The notes beneath the pieces are model-generated. The model saw only the letters and a list, made by a program, of their open reading frames with translations. It was not told where the DNA came from and ran no database searches. From assembly GCA_027943335.1 (NCBI GenBank), contig BSBK01000520.1, positions 927,001-991,000 on the forward strand: a stretch of 64,000 nt of DNA. The letters are read 5' to 3'. Each line of letters opens with the position of its first letter. Within the stretch, counting starts at the first letter, position 1. Below, in pieces: positions 23,296 to 34,929 of this stretch. The position numbers and the translations under genes were made by a program. The stretch comes from Chamaecyparis obtusa. Lineage: Eukaryota > Streptophyta > Pinopsida > Cupressales > Cupressaceae.

Positions 23296-25215
23296 TGTTA
23301 GGAATGGGAACACTGAGAGGGGGGGTGTGAATCCATGTTCTATATATTAATAATTTTTCTTTACTCTTGAAACTTAAATTAATTTCTTATGTACTGAAAT
23401 GAATATCAATGCAAGTAAGATAAACAACCATAACACATAACACAAAATATGATTATGGGGAAACCCAAATAGGTAAAAACCCCAATGGGAATTGACACCC
23501 ACTAAGAACTACACTATCCATGTTAGAAGATCTTGCAACCCTATTAGGAGTTGTTCTTTACAATGCTTTTAGTACAATGACCTGGTCAAGGGTCAGACCC
23601 TATTAGGTGTCTTTTATAATTAACCCTATTAGGGGTGGGACACACTATCCTAGAGCTCACTGCTCAAGTGGTGAAGGCTACAACCTTTTGGATCTTAGAT
23701 ACACACTATATCTGCAAGGTGAATTGTTGCTGTGACACTGCTTGTCTGATCAGTTCCTTTTGTGTGCATACACTCTAGCCTATTGTAAAGCACTACAACA
23801 TTCTAACTAATCTTAGCATACCTCTTCTCTACTCTTATCAAATTTTTATACAACTACCATACTTAATTACAAAGGCACGTGTCTTATTTATATGCACAAA
23901 CAAAACTATTAACTAGGTCGGCCTTCAACCTATTACATACAATGCTTCCAAATGAATTGGCTCAAGCGTGTTTAAAAAAAATAATATTAACATGTCTATG
24001 ACCTAAATACAATAGGTGCATAGCCTTTATGAAACAATATTACAAGCGCTAATAAAAAAAGCAACAATCAGCTCCATGCTCTGTTCTATTCTGCCGCTCA
24101 CTATCTGTGTTACTTTATCTAACTGTAACTTCCTCATACTGACTCATATCATCATGCACTCTTATAATTAGCATGAATACATACTTGGAAGCTTATCTTC
24201 AAGTGTGCATGTGGGTATGTGCAAGATCATGAGGGGCCAAACTATGCCCTTAAGTGGCAATGAAAAATCAGCAAATCAAGGTTAGTCAACTTGACGTGAA
24301 AATTTCAACTAGCTATGAACCTAATATCAAAAAGTTGTAAGAATAGAATCTATAGAAAATTGAATGTAGTTTCTAAACTACTAGGCCTTTTTTGAGAAAA
24401 AGTTAGTATGATTGGTGAAAAGTATAGATTTCAATGCAGCAGTACAAAAGTTTAAGGAAAAAAAGAAGAAGTAGGTGTATGTCTGACCACCTTAATCATA
24501 ATCAAATGATAATATTTTATTATAAAATTTTATATTTAAGTAGTAGACTCATGCCTGGATGTGACGCATATTTTTTTGTAATTTTATTCCAAAAAAATAA
24601 TTAAATATGAATTTTTTTCTACAACATTTTCAGAACAAAAAAACTCCCGTGTCTGACCACCTTAACTCATTCAAAACTTTACAAAATTCAATTTTTTTTA
24701 TTTTTTCCTTATAGTAGGTAAAGCATAGAATGTGACGCATTTTTCAGATTTCAAAAATATTATACTGTCTGAAAGTTATAGTCATTTTTCAATCAGTATA
24801 TAAATCAACACTTTAGAAGTAGCTCAATTAGAAAATAACTAATAATTACTTACTGAATTCAAAATTTGACAAAAATTATTTCAATAGAAAGATGATAATC
24901 TCCTTAAGATACCCTTTTCATTTTATCAAATTCGGGTGAAAAAAAAGTCATCAGCTACATTGTCAAAGTTTTGAACTGACATCACCACTTTTTGGCCCCT
25001 CATGATCTTGCACATACCCATGTCATAACTCTATTATATGCACATGCACTGATGCTCTATTCTTGTGGTGCTTTGCTAACTGTCCATTCTTCCACACTTA
25101 ACCAAAATCTAATGTTCTAACTACTTGCACTGACTCTATAACATCATATGAGTTTGTTTCCATAATGATGACACTAAATATAGTCATATACATCAGTATA
25201 GTCAACTTTCCAACA
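23296..25215 (-). repeat. Element E 5' LTR (right copy), carrying an 807-bp insertion
   Basis: Matches 18570-19686 from TGTTAGGAATGG to CCAACA but is 803 bases longer because of the TIR element at 24213-25019. The empty site in the other LTR reads GTGCATGTCATAACTC (about 19504). Confidence 0.9.
24213..25019. mobile_element. 807-bp TIR element (MITE-like) inside the 5' LTR of E
   Basis: The termini are a perfect 29-bp inverted repeat (24213-24241 and 24991-25019) starting GGGTATGTGCAAG. ATGT is duplicated on both sides, and the empty site is present in the other LTR of E, which proves insertion. No ORF. The inside holds two diverged copies of a module with GTCTGACCACCTTAA and GTGACGCAT (about 24483-24565 and about 24650-24740). 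A 4-bp duplication with GGG ends does not clearly match hAT (8 bp), Mutator (9 bp), PIF (TTA) or Tc1 (TA) types. Confidence 0.9.
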
Positions 25216-25403
25216 TTTTCATGGATGATTTATTATTTAGTTTACATGCACTTTACATTTTTAGTCATATAAATGTATGATTCTAACAATGGAATCAGTT
25301 AGTTAATTGAGATCTACAATTGAAAATATTTTAGTGTTAAAAGTTTTTGAGGGTGCTGATTCAACCCTCTCCTCTTAGTAGTTATCTTTCCATAATCCAA
25401 ACA
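25216..25403 (+). repeat. Element D 5' LTR, second part (with right TTTTC duplication of E)
   Basis: Starts with TTTTC (25216-25220), resumes the LTR interrupted at 18569, and ends CCAAACA at 25403 just before the primer-binding site. Confidence 0.85.
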
Positions 25404-25405
25404 AT

Positions 25406-25420
25406 TGGTATTAGAGCTAG
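25406..25420 (+). promoter_or_regulatory. Element D primer-binding site
   Basis: TGGTATTAGAGCTAG, two bases after the LTR end, is the initiator-Met site with one C-to-T change relative to TGGTATCAGAGC. It fixes the LTR end and the plus-strand orientation of D. Confidence 0.88.
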
Positions 25421-25466
25421 ATCTCTTGTTAAGGAAGTTTAATCACTAGAGAGGAAAGATCTAAGG

Positions 25467-26789
25467 ATGAAAATATATAAGTTGGAAAAGACCATTGAGA
25501 ATCAAAGGTTACAGATGTAGATCTTTATTGAGAAATTCAAGGAAGCCAAAGAATAATTGAAGAAGTTACTGACTAGAAGGAAGGATATGGAAATTTGGTG
25601 CAATGAGATTGATTATCATGAAGAAGAGATAGATGACCCTTTTGAGACATCTAGATCTGGATTTGGAAACATATCTAATGCATCTAAAGGAATAATATCT
25701 AATTTATTTGAAAATAATCTAAATCTTACTGAACAAGTCAAAGCTCCACATATCAGTCAAGAGACACAAATGGTTAGGATGATTGATGTCATGAACAATA
25801 CTAGGAAAGAAGAACAAGAAAGAAAATTGGCTATTGAAGATAGGAGATAAATGACTGAGAAGATACAAGAGAAGGAATCTAAGACACTGAGACTCACTGA
25901 GTATTAGTTTTAAATCTCCAATCAAATGGTTGTCGTAAGTCAGGAAGTCAACTGAGTAAATAGTGAGCTTACAAGAAAACTAGAAGACAATGGTGAACTA
26001 AGAGAAGAAAATGAAGGATTGAAGAATGAGGTCAAAATACAACAATAATATAATGAAATGATCAAAAAGGCTGAAGACAATACTAAGAGAATAGATGAAT
26101 TTATGATAAGTCAAAAAGGAGTTAGTAGCACAATTGTTTTAGGCTACACCGAGTAGGGAGAATCATCAAGACAATCTGAAAAGAAAAATGCCTACACTAA
26201 CGAAAGGCCAAAGAAGCTATCATGTTATCATTGTGGAAAAATAGGCCACAAAACAAATTTTTGCAGGAGCAAAGAAAAAGGTATTCCTAAATCCACTCCT
26301 AAGTTTAATGGTTATTGTTATAACTGTAACAAGTATGGACTTTAGACACATGAGTGCAGATATAAATTGAATAGGAATCCTAAGAAACCCTACATGGAGA
26401 AACATTTTTGCACTTGCAACATGCATGGACACATATCACAAGAATGCAGGAAAAAAATGAAGCAAGTCTGAACACCAAAAGAACAAAACAAAACATATCA
26501 ACCGAGAAGGCAAGGTAATGCATATACTTGGGATTACAACACATGAGTTAATTATACAACATGTGGCAGGTATGGACATATAGAAGAAAAATACATGAGA
26601 AAGAACTGGAGAGGAAGATAAAATAATTGGACAAACTCTGGTATGGATTTCTTACACTGTCACAAAGTCGGTTACTTAAGAAAGGATTGCAGAGACCGAG
26701 CACCAGAGACACAAACAAGTTAAAATGGAAATACAATTGAGGAAATCAAGAGGATAAGAAATAAAATGTGGAGAAAAAGAATCAAGTGA
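25467..26789 (+). pseudogene. Element D gag relic with coiled coil and five zinc-knuckle-like repeats
   Basis: From ATG 25467 (MKIYKLEK) one frame continues to TGA 26787-26789, interrupted by several in-frame stops. The first 900 bases are charged and heptad-like (KKAEDNTKRIDEF). From 26223 a knuckle array follows: CYHCGKIGHKTNFC; CYNCNKYGL then a stop and THEC; CNMHGHISQEC lacking its first Cys; CGRYGHIEEKYM; and CHKVGYLRKDC. This resembles the array in E. Such a number of knuckles suggests an RNA-binding Gag specialised in packaging. The family is clear from the knuckles, but the copy is broken. Confidence 0.78.
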
Positions 26790-27411
26790 TAATGTTGGAT
26801 CAAGTAATGATGTGACTGACTCCTTGTCCATCAGCTTAGGTGACTTTCACCACCTCCACCTAAATCATAGAAGTTATGTATGGAACTGAATTTTAAATAA
26901 GTTATATCTAACAAACAATTCCTTATATCTATTAATTGAATACTAAATCCACATAAAATAAGATGCACTATGGGAGTATATGTTTTGAGCTTTAAATATG
27001 TACAATCGGTATAAGAGAGACCAAGTATGTATTTTCTAGTTAGTAACTACTGGCAAGGTTAACTGAGTTGTGGTATTAACTGAGTGATATCTTAGTGTTA
27101 ACCGAGCTTAAGATATTTTGAAGTATAAATCGAGCACAACTACTTCTACCGAGTTGTGGTAGGTCAAACATTAAATGCAAAATTTTGAGTGGGAAATGAA
27201 TTTTTGGCTATAAATACGCCCTGGACTTAATCATTTTTTCAATTTGTGACTATGAAGAATAGAGCAATTTCAAGAAAGATTTGAGCAGAGAGATTCCAGA
27301 GCAGTTTGAGTAGATATTTCAAATATTTCTGAGCAAGGTATTCATTATTAAGGTAAGTTTTGAATCCATCAAGCTATTTCAAAGTTATTTTATGAAGCCC
27401 TAATTTGACAA
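26790..27411 (+). other. Element D spacer between gag and ORF2
   Basis: 622 bases with no useful ORF. CTATAAATACGCCC at about 27210-27223 followed by transcript-like sequence could be a TATA box of an internal promoter for ORF2, as the next ATG is about 190 bases on. This is speculative. ACCGAG words as in the LTR recur here. Confidence 0.4.
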
Positions 27412-29925
27412 ATGATGGAATCCTCATCTAAAGTCATGAAATCTAAGTTTGAAAGTGATAAGAAGGTTAATTTGATAAAATCGAAAACCTATACTAAGCC
27501 TAAATACAAACTACATCATGAAGTTGCTTCACAAACTGACAAAACTAGCACATTTTCAAGCATACCACCTAGGGTTTTGCTAGTTCAAGATATTCACGCA
27601 TACGTTCATTGAAAAATCAGTGAAGTAGGAGATTTTAAGCTTCAATCCACCTTCTAGGAGATGAGTGTCGATGGAAAGATCAAGGATGAGCATACACATT
27701 TGGAGGTGAAAGGTTTAGTGAATGCACTACACTTCTTGAGGGTATTTAAGAATGAATGGATTAGAGTAGTGTTGAGTCATGTGCACAAGGGAAAGTTATG
27801 GCTGGATGAACCAGTCAAAATCACTAGGGAAATCATAAATGCAATGACTGGTTACCCCATAATTGACAAGGTAAAAGCATTAAGGAGTGCACTGAGGGCT
27901 GAGATTGAAAAATTAACTGGAGCCGAATGGAACACCATAGGCTTGAGAATCAACACTATTTTTGATCCCAAAATGAGATATGGTGCATATGCAGTCGGGT
28001 ACAAGATATTTCAATCCAACAACCCGAATAGTGTTCCATGTGGAGTAGTGGATATTGCATAAAAGATTGTGAAGAAAGGCTTACAATTTGACCTCACTGA
28101 GCTCTTATTGAACAATTGGATGAAAACATAAGAATCATCAGGATGGAAAGGACTAATACCTGTAAGCTTGGTTCACTATTTATTTACATATTTTTCTATG
28201 TACAAAAATTCTTTCCCTCAGTCGGTAATGTTGACTGGGATATTGACCGACCAGTCACTTTGCAAATCAATGACTTTATTCAAAGTTTAGGATAAAATTT
28301 TGTTAGCATTATCGATGTATACTTTGAATAGTTTAAGGCTAGGATGTATCAAAGAAGTAGAATACTAGGACAACTAGTTGAGAAATACAAGGATGATATA
28401 TGTTTCTTAGTGGATACTAACACTACTCTAATCAAGGTGGTTGAACCAAGAACTGCTTGGTTACCCCCTATAGGCTATGAACTTTATATTGACCGAGCCT
28501 CCAAGTCAATAGAGGAAGTATTAGCCGAGCCCAAAGATCCAAAGGCAAGTAGGTTTGGTACCTATGAAGAGACTAAACAAAGAATAAATATGGATCTTTT
28601 TGTAGTTAAAGTGAAAAAGAAATTAAAGAAAATGATGGATACATTGATAAAGAAATTCAGAGATGAAATAGAAGAAGGAGAGGCATCTGAGGATATTCCG
28701 GTTGAAGAGGCAAATGAGGAATAGTTATTGATTGAGAATAGTGAACATGATGGGGAGGAGACCGAGTTTGACAAAGACATACCTACACCAGTCACGGCCA
28801 TAGGGAAGAGAAAGAAAGTAGAAACACTGACAAGAATAAGGACAAGGTCCACAACAACTACTTCTTTGCCCTTAAAGAAAGGTAAAGTAAAAATTTCTAG
28901 GCCAACTCCCACCAAGACATATCAAAAGAAAAAGAGAGGTGCCCAAGCCACCTCTGAGCTAGCTAAGAAGAGGAGAAAGTTAATTAGAGAAAAGGATGAT
29001 GTTGATGATGATGATCAAGATAAGTTAAAATTTATTGTGAACAAGAGTTAGTCAATTGATGAATTAGTTGAGACAATAAAGGAAACTGGTGGTCTTAGCA
29101 ACCCCAAGTTAAATCAGTATGTACATATGTCTACCAGGGATGAGGAAAAGCTTGAGGAAGTAATCATACAGATGATGATCAAATTTAAAAAGGTACTTGT
29201 TGAATTTTCTAAGTATGTACCTCAGGATCTATATGAGAAAGTGTCAGCAAGATGAACTTATGCCTTGCACACTGAAAAGAAGATGAGGGAACACATTGAT
29301 ATTGGCTATGCCTACTTTATTAGTTCCCAAAATTGAGGAGTTAATGAAACAATATTCCAAGAGATTCTTAGTAAAAACTAGAGCCCTGAATATTCTGGTA
29401 GGAAAACTTAAGTTGATGAGAATAGTCAACTTCTATGGACTTCAATTATGACAGCCTGAGTTGAGGAAAACAATTTGGCATTGGTAGAAGTTACCGAGAA
29501 GAAAAGTAAAAAGAAAGGTAAAGAATTCACTGGGATGATGTTCATCTTGATACCAAGGAACCCATATATTTATTAGATACCGAGGTAGAAAATACTACCA
29601 TTGCAACAAATTTCTATCCAATAGGTTATAGAGAAGAATACAAGGATCCTCCTTAGAAGTTAATGATAACAGGAATAAATGATGTACTTATTGAAGACAT
29701 CACAAATGGAGATCTTGTTGACATAGCTAATGATGAAGATGTAAACATTTCTATAGATACTAATGAATATAATTCACCCATCGAGGCAACAATAAGTGAA
29801 ATTATGGGTGACTTACCAATTTTAGTACAAGCTATTGATATTGTCACATAGAAGGAACCCGAAAGCTCGACCCTTGAGAAAGCTAAAAACACACCTGACA
29901 ATAGTACATTTGAGGTCAAATATTG
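27412..29925 (+). pseudogene. Element D ORF2, upstream part: large protein of unknown function
   Basis: Starts at ATG 27412 (MMESSSKVMKSKFES). The same phase continues through 27661-28062, with LEVKGLVNALHFLRVF, VHKGKLWLDEP and VKITREIINAMTGYPII. A frameshift before 28344 leads to TAWLPPIGYELYIDRASKS and acidic/basic tracts (KVKKKLKKMMDTLIKKF; KKKRGAQATSELAKKRRKL). A later part near 29180 has VIIQMMIKFKKVLVEF, shared with E. Sequence of this kind (a KITREIINAMTG-like module followed by charged linkers) is not a pol domain I can name. It is cut at about 29925 by mosaic F and its continuation is at about 45240. Stops and shifts are present. Confidence 0.65.
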
Positions 29926-29989
29926 ATGGCCATTTATCGGATTTGGAATGCTCATTTGTTGGAATTTTGACACCTGAGTCTGCCGCAGT

Positions 29990-30470
29990 TTTTGCGTAGA
30001 AGATTGTGACAGAAGACATATCTGTCGGTTTACCAACACCATGTCACGTTGGAAACTTGAACATGACAACAACTTCATTATGGCATTTCTTGCGGTTCAT
30101 CCATCGAAATTTTGATAACAAGACCTATTGAAAATATACAATCTCTATAAAAAATAACTGTCAAAAACATATTCTTTCCGACATTAGAACTGTTGGAATA
30201 GAGACAGTTTGCATCAAATTTTGACAAATCTACCTGTCGGTGATATGGCCTCACTGTCGAATATTTTGTCAAAAGTTTTGTTGAATTTTCTATTTATGAC
30301 ACTTAAACTGTCAGAAGAGAAACCGTTGTGCAGTATTCTCTTACAGGTTTCCCTGTCAAATGTATAGCATTACTGTCGCACAAAATGTCATAAATTATTT
30401 TTTTCTGACATTTTGTCTGTCGAATGCATAGCACTTTCATTAGAATTAATTATAAATTGTCAAAAAACCA
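29990..30470. repeat. Degenerate ~125-bp subterminal repeat of mosaic F
   Basis: Recurring words CTGTCGG, CTGTCGAAT, TGACA and CTGTCAAATG with the order ACCTGTCGGTGATATGGCC...CACTGTCG followed about 125 bases later by CCCTGTCAAATGTATAGCA...TACTGTCG. At least three diverged units. Clustered subterminal repeats are common in CACTA and Mutator-type elements, which fits an element edge here. Confidence 0.5.
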
Positions 30471-30490
30471 ATGAATAGGCACATTAAAGT

Positions 30491-30926
30491 TAACACAGCT
30501 CAAGAGACCATCATAGGTTGTCTCTTTCTTTGGTCTATATTATTGACAAAATGTTTTACCTTTCATTAGCTCATCAAATCTGGGGATTTGAAAGAATTTA
30601 ATAAAATATTTTCATGACAACGTATATTATTTAAGTTGACATTGCATGAATTTATCTACTTTGTGCACTTGTAGACTATGAGGATGACAATAAAGAAGCA
30701 TGTCTATGGGAGGAGATGCTTCTTTATCGCCGTCTTCATAGTATACAAGTGCGCAAAGTAGATAAATTCGTGCAATGCCAACTTAAATAATATATGTTGT
30801 CATGAAAATATTCTATTAAATTCTTTCAAATCCCTAGATTTGATGAGCTAATGAAAGGTAAAACATTCTGTCAATAATATAGACCGAAGAAAGAGACAAC
30901 CTCTGATGGTCTCTTGAGCTGTGTTA
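30491..30926. repeat. Foldback: 211-bp inverted arms with a 14-base loop
   Basis: Arms 30491-30701 and 30716-30926 are of equal length and about 90 per cent or more complementary by eye. Outer ends are TAACACAGCTCAAGAGACC and its inverse, inner ends AATAAAGAAGCAT and ATGCTTCTTTAT. A transcript would form a long near-perfect hairpin. It could be a foldback MITE or a recent inverted duplication. Confidence 0.9.
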
Positions 30927-31331
30927 TCTTTAGTCCTAGCTACATGTCGATTGTCGAGAATAATCACCGCCTTGCATTTATGTACACTACACAAATTGAT
31001 CAGAGTCTTGCAAAAACATTTTACACTTGTACATATCATCAATATTGGAGGCCTAAAGTAATTTTATATGATCACTAGCACATTTTGTGCATGGATGAGA
31101 AAACACTATCCAAAGTTTCTAGATAACTATTTTTGAGAAGAGGAATGAGTGGAGGCCAAAGAAGGGACAATTGTGAAGGTTTTATAGATGTAGGTTATTG
31201 AATCATCATCTCTACATTGGTACTCAATCTAGCCTCCACTCCATATATGTCTTCTCATAATCTAAAAACTCTCCATCATTGATTCTCATCATTTTTTCAG
31301 CATCTCCATGGACCGAGACATTAAATTATTG

Positions 31332-31499
31332 AGAAACATAAATGTAGGCATCATGGTCACAATTTTTTGGAGACACAACATAATTGAGTGGTTTTTTGAG
31401 ATGATGTAAAGTGGTGGTTTCTTTGATCATTTGGGAATAGCACTCAATTATGTTGTGTCTCCAAAAAATTGTGACCATGATGCCTACATTTATGTTTCT
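31332..31499. repeat. Perfect 59-bp inverted repeat with a 50-base spacer
   Basis: 31332-31390 and 31441-31499 are exact reverse complements, starting AGAAACATAAATG and ending AATTGAGTG. No mismatch was found, unlike the surrounding decayed sequence. On the minus strand, sequence leftward of the arm reads HGDAEKMMRINDGEFLDYEK and onward without a stop for about 28 codons, possibly another captured coding fragment that I cannot name. Confidence 0.9.
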
Positions 31500-31655
31500 T
31501 AGCTATTGTGATATGTACATCGCAGTCTGTCGTTGTTGCAGTAGCGGAGCCTATATTCCACAACAAAAAGGAAGACATCTTTTTATCCTATGTCTGGATC
31601 CTACCCCAATTGTCGAAGAATCCAATGCCAGGCTTGAAAGATGTCTTCCCATTCT

Positions 31656-31804
31656 ATCTACAATATTGTGTCCATCCATGATCTCAGGAACATCATCATC
31701 TTTCCACTCTTCATTTGCCAAAATATATCGCTTCTTCAAGCTTGCATAGTAATATTATTAATAAAAGAACTCTTGCCAACATTAGGGTACCCACAAATCA
31801 AAAT
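31656..31804 (-). pseudogene. Chimeric NOG1-type GTPase fragment (P-loop joined to a C-terminal piece)
   Basis: On the minus strand 31804-31740 reads ILICGYPNVGKSSFIN, the G1/P-loop of the nucleolar GTP-binding protein 1 family, which acts in 60S ribosome assembly. Directly after it, 31739-31656 reads YILANEEWKDDDVPEIMDGH, which resembles a segment from well downstream of the GTPase domain in the same family. The roughly 200 residues expected between are absent, and the join shifts phase by one base. So two pieces of one gene have been brought together, as in exon-shuffled captured fragments. It is far too short for a functional GTPase. Family identification is by motif memory, not by search. 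Confidence 0.7.
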
Positions 31805-32929
31805 AGTTGATGTTATTAGTGCTTGTGCTCAAGGATATCAATTCACTGTTTTGAAATGGCCAAATCATTTTTATTTCGATTGTAGAGAAAAGGAGTGGGA
31901 GAAAATGAGTGGGTGAAAGTTGATCGAGAGCGAGAGAAGGCATTGCATTTTATTTGATCATAAATGCTCTCTGAAATGACCAATCATGTTTTCTATTTGA
32001 TTATTTTTGGTGTTTTTTTTTCCCCATATTTAGTAGATAAAAATCATGGCGGCAGCCACTTAGCCATCTTTTTGATGTTCCAAGTATTTTACAAAGATAC
32101 AGGTATGTGGATTTATCATTCAATTGCTTACAGTTATTGGTCAAATGCAAATATTTTGTCATGTTGCAAGGGCAAGATATCAGTTTGGTGTTTTTGGTTT
32201 ATGTTAAAAGTTGATTTGGTAAAATCCTCAAAAAACACACTACATGTTCTAAAATGTAAAGAAGTTGAATGTTAAATGTAAGATATATATCTCATCCATA
32301 GTAATCAAAAGAAAGGACATGAAACTTATAAGGAGATTTACCAAACCAAAAATATAAGTGAATAGGAAAAATGGATTGGTACCTTATGAATTGGTTTTTG
32401 AGGTGCACAATCTTCATCAATCTCCTTAGAACAAGACCCCTCCTCACGAAAAATGCATTTAACATAAATTTTTTATTTACAAAACTGAACCAATGGCATG
32501 TTTAGAACAAAGAAATAGATTCATAATAATATGCTAAAAATTATATTATGTTTAATACACGCAAAAGGACCAGTCCCAACAATTCTTAAACATACTTTAT
32601 CTGATAAGATAATAACATGTTAATTAAATTGATAAAACTGTTATCTACATTTAATCTACCAATTACTACTTACACAAAAAACAAATTTACAAAACTGAAC
32701 CAATGGCATGTTCTTCATATGTGATTTCTTCATCTTTCGAGCCTCTGACATCATATTCAACCACAAATTTCAAATACATTGCATTTTATTTGATCATGAA
32801 TGCTCTCTGAAATGACTGCATTCTACTGGTGTTGTGCCCTAGCCCATGCTTTATCTCCATTATTTGATGTTATTGGTGCTTGTGCTCAAGGATATCGATT
32901 CACTATTTTCAAATGTTTGGATCATTTTG

Positions 32930-33650
32930 GTCATGACTGTTCCTCTAGTACACAGTCAGGAAATGTAACTGTCTAATGATTATATGTAATGTTGAATGGG
33001 TTAAATTCTTTATTCTTGGTAGAAGTGAATTGAAGGAATATTTTTGGGTGTGAGGTTTCATTTATTATTGAATTCAATGGTTTCCAAGATGTGTTGAGGA
33101 GTTTGCTCCTTGTTTAATGTTAACTGTTCCTGCACAATCCACTCATACAATAGTGAAATGCTATGTGATTGAAAATTTCATACAACTAGTCCTTTGGCAT
33201 GTATTAAATACAATCCAGTCACTTATTGAATGCTTTGGAGACTACTGGTTTGACTGTACATGCGTTACCAGTGACTGAGATTCACTAAAGGATACAAAAC
33301 CCTTCATTTTGGGATTATTGTGTGTGGATTCAAATGTAGGTTTGATTTGGTTAATGTTTAGAAGAGATCAATAAAGTATTTAAAGACAACCTTACATGTT
33401 TGGAGAGGTTTGAGAGGCACTTATAATGACTGTACCCTCACAAAGAACGGCATATACTAGTTTTAATAAGTTTCCTTTCTCTATTTTGAGGTTTCCTTTC
33501 TCTGCTGCAGGGGTACATTTAGAGGGTTCATTGACAAAATGATCCTTTGAATGGTTACTATGAATATGAATGATTTGATATAGCATATTGCTCAATTTAC
33601 TTGAAGTTTGGAATAACTTGTGCAAGGGTGAAATTAGTTTTGGTCATGAC
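32930..33650. repeat. Left arm of a ~720-bp inverted duplication in F
   Basis: This segment, including GGTTTCATTTATTATTGAATTC, TGACTGTACCCTCAC and GTACATTTAGAGGGTTCATTG, reappears in reverse order and orientation at 40085-40810, about 6.4 kb away. Sub-parts recur again at 33650-33830. The TTTCTCTGCTGCAG at about 33497-33510 looks like a splice acceptor, so part of it may descend from a gene with introns. Confidence 0.75.
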
Positions 33651-34279
33651 TGTTCCTCTACACAGTCAGAAAATGTAACTGTCTAATGATTATATGTAAT
33701 GTTGAATGGATTAAATGCTTTATTCTTGGTAGAAGTGAATGGAGTTTCCATGGATGTGTTGAGGAGTTTTCTCCTTGTTTAATGTTAACTGTTCATGCAC
33801 AATCCACTCATACAACAATGAAGTTACAAAACTGAACCAATGGCATGTTTACAACAAAGAAATAGAATGATAATAATATGCTAAAAATTCTATATATTCT
33901 ATTTAATACACGCCAAAGGACCAGTCCCAACAATTCTTAAACATACTAGTTATCTAATATGATCAATTGTTAATAAAGGTCTAATTCTGTAGACTGCTAG
34001 CACGAAGGAAGATTTGACCTACCCAAATTTTCCTTGTACCACACAAAAAAAAAGTGTGATAACTATGTCTACTCCAACCTTAATTATTTAAGAATTCATC
34101 ATATCAGATAAAGTATGTTTAAGAATTGTTGGGAGTTCTATTAGACCTTTTTTGTAAACATGTCATTGGTTTTCAAATGTTTGGATTCACGTTTGTTGAT
34201 ATTACTGGCATATATGTATAATGACGCCATTGTATATTGCTGTCACTGAAATGACTACATTCTACTAGTGTCATGCCCT

Positions 34280-34920
34280 AGCCCGTGCTTTAACTCCATT
34301 ATTTGATGTTATTGGTGCTTGTGCTCAAGGATATCCATTTTTTTGAAATGTTGACTGTGGTTATCAAATAGACAGCCCGTGAGCTTCTAGCTAGGTGTCA
34401 TTTGTATTGATAGCTTAGGGCATCAAATGTATTTTATCATTGATAGTTGAGACTTTATTAAAAGGAAATAGGACAAAGAATGATTCTGATTTAGTTTCTC
34501 TATTTTGATCTCTAAGTGGCTTACAAGTATATGTAGATTTACAAATGTAGTTGCAGGATACATAGCAACTGATAATTCAGAAGAAATCCATGCATCCAAT
34601 TTGAATAGAAATTAATACAAAGAAATAGGGTCCTCCAATGGCCCAATCATCCAGACCTTGACTGTCCCCTCAACCAGTAACCCTTCAAAATCGGGTTATC
34701 ATGCAATCAGTGAATGATCTTTCATTCTCCTAGTCTGCCCTGCATCCAAACATATTGGAAATCCATAATACAATGATAACAAGTCTTTCACAATCCCCTT
34801 TCCCTCAAGGGACACTATCAACCATCCCTTCCACATAGCATTTCACTATTGTATGAGTGGATTGTGTAAGAACAGTTAACATTAAACAAGGAGCAAACTC
34901 CTCAACACATCTTTGTTGTA
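34280..34920. repeat. Left arm of a second inverted duplication in F
   Basis: Includes TGTGCTCAAGGATATCC, CAGCCCGTGAGCTTCTAG, and the inverted LINE-derived block at 34640-34830. The same series appears inverted at 44035-44720. The string CTTGTGCTCAAGGATATC also occurs at about 31820 and 32880 (plus) and about 41305, 44635 and 44810 (minus), so it marks a core repeat of the mosaic. Confidence 0.72.
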
Positions 34921-34929
34921 AACATGCCA

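Larger units (their letters stand above)
18570..25215 (-). mobile_element. Element E: non-autonomous LTR retrotransposon nested in the 5' LTR of D
   Basis: LTRs at 18570-19686 and 23296-25215 begin TGTTAGGAATGGGAACACTG and end TCAACTTTNCAACA. Perfect 5-bp TTTTC duplications flank it. A minus-strand polypurine tract touches the left LTR and a minus-strand TGGTATCAGAGC touches the right LTR, so transcription runs right to left. The interior is only 3.6 kb: Gag with coiled coil and several zinc knuckles, plus a lysine/glutamate-rich second region. No RT or integrase motif is seen. The right LTR is longer because it contains the TIR element at 24213-25019. Confidence 0.9.
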
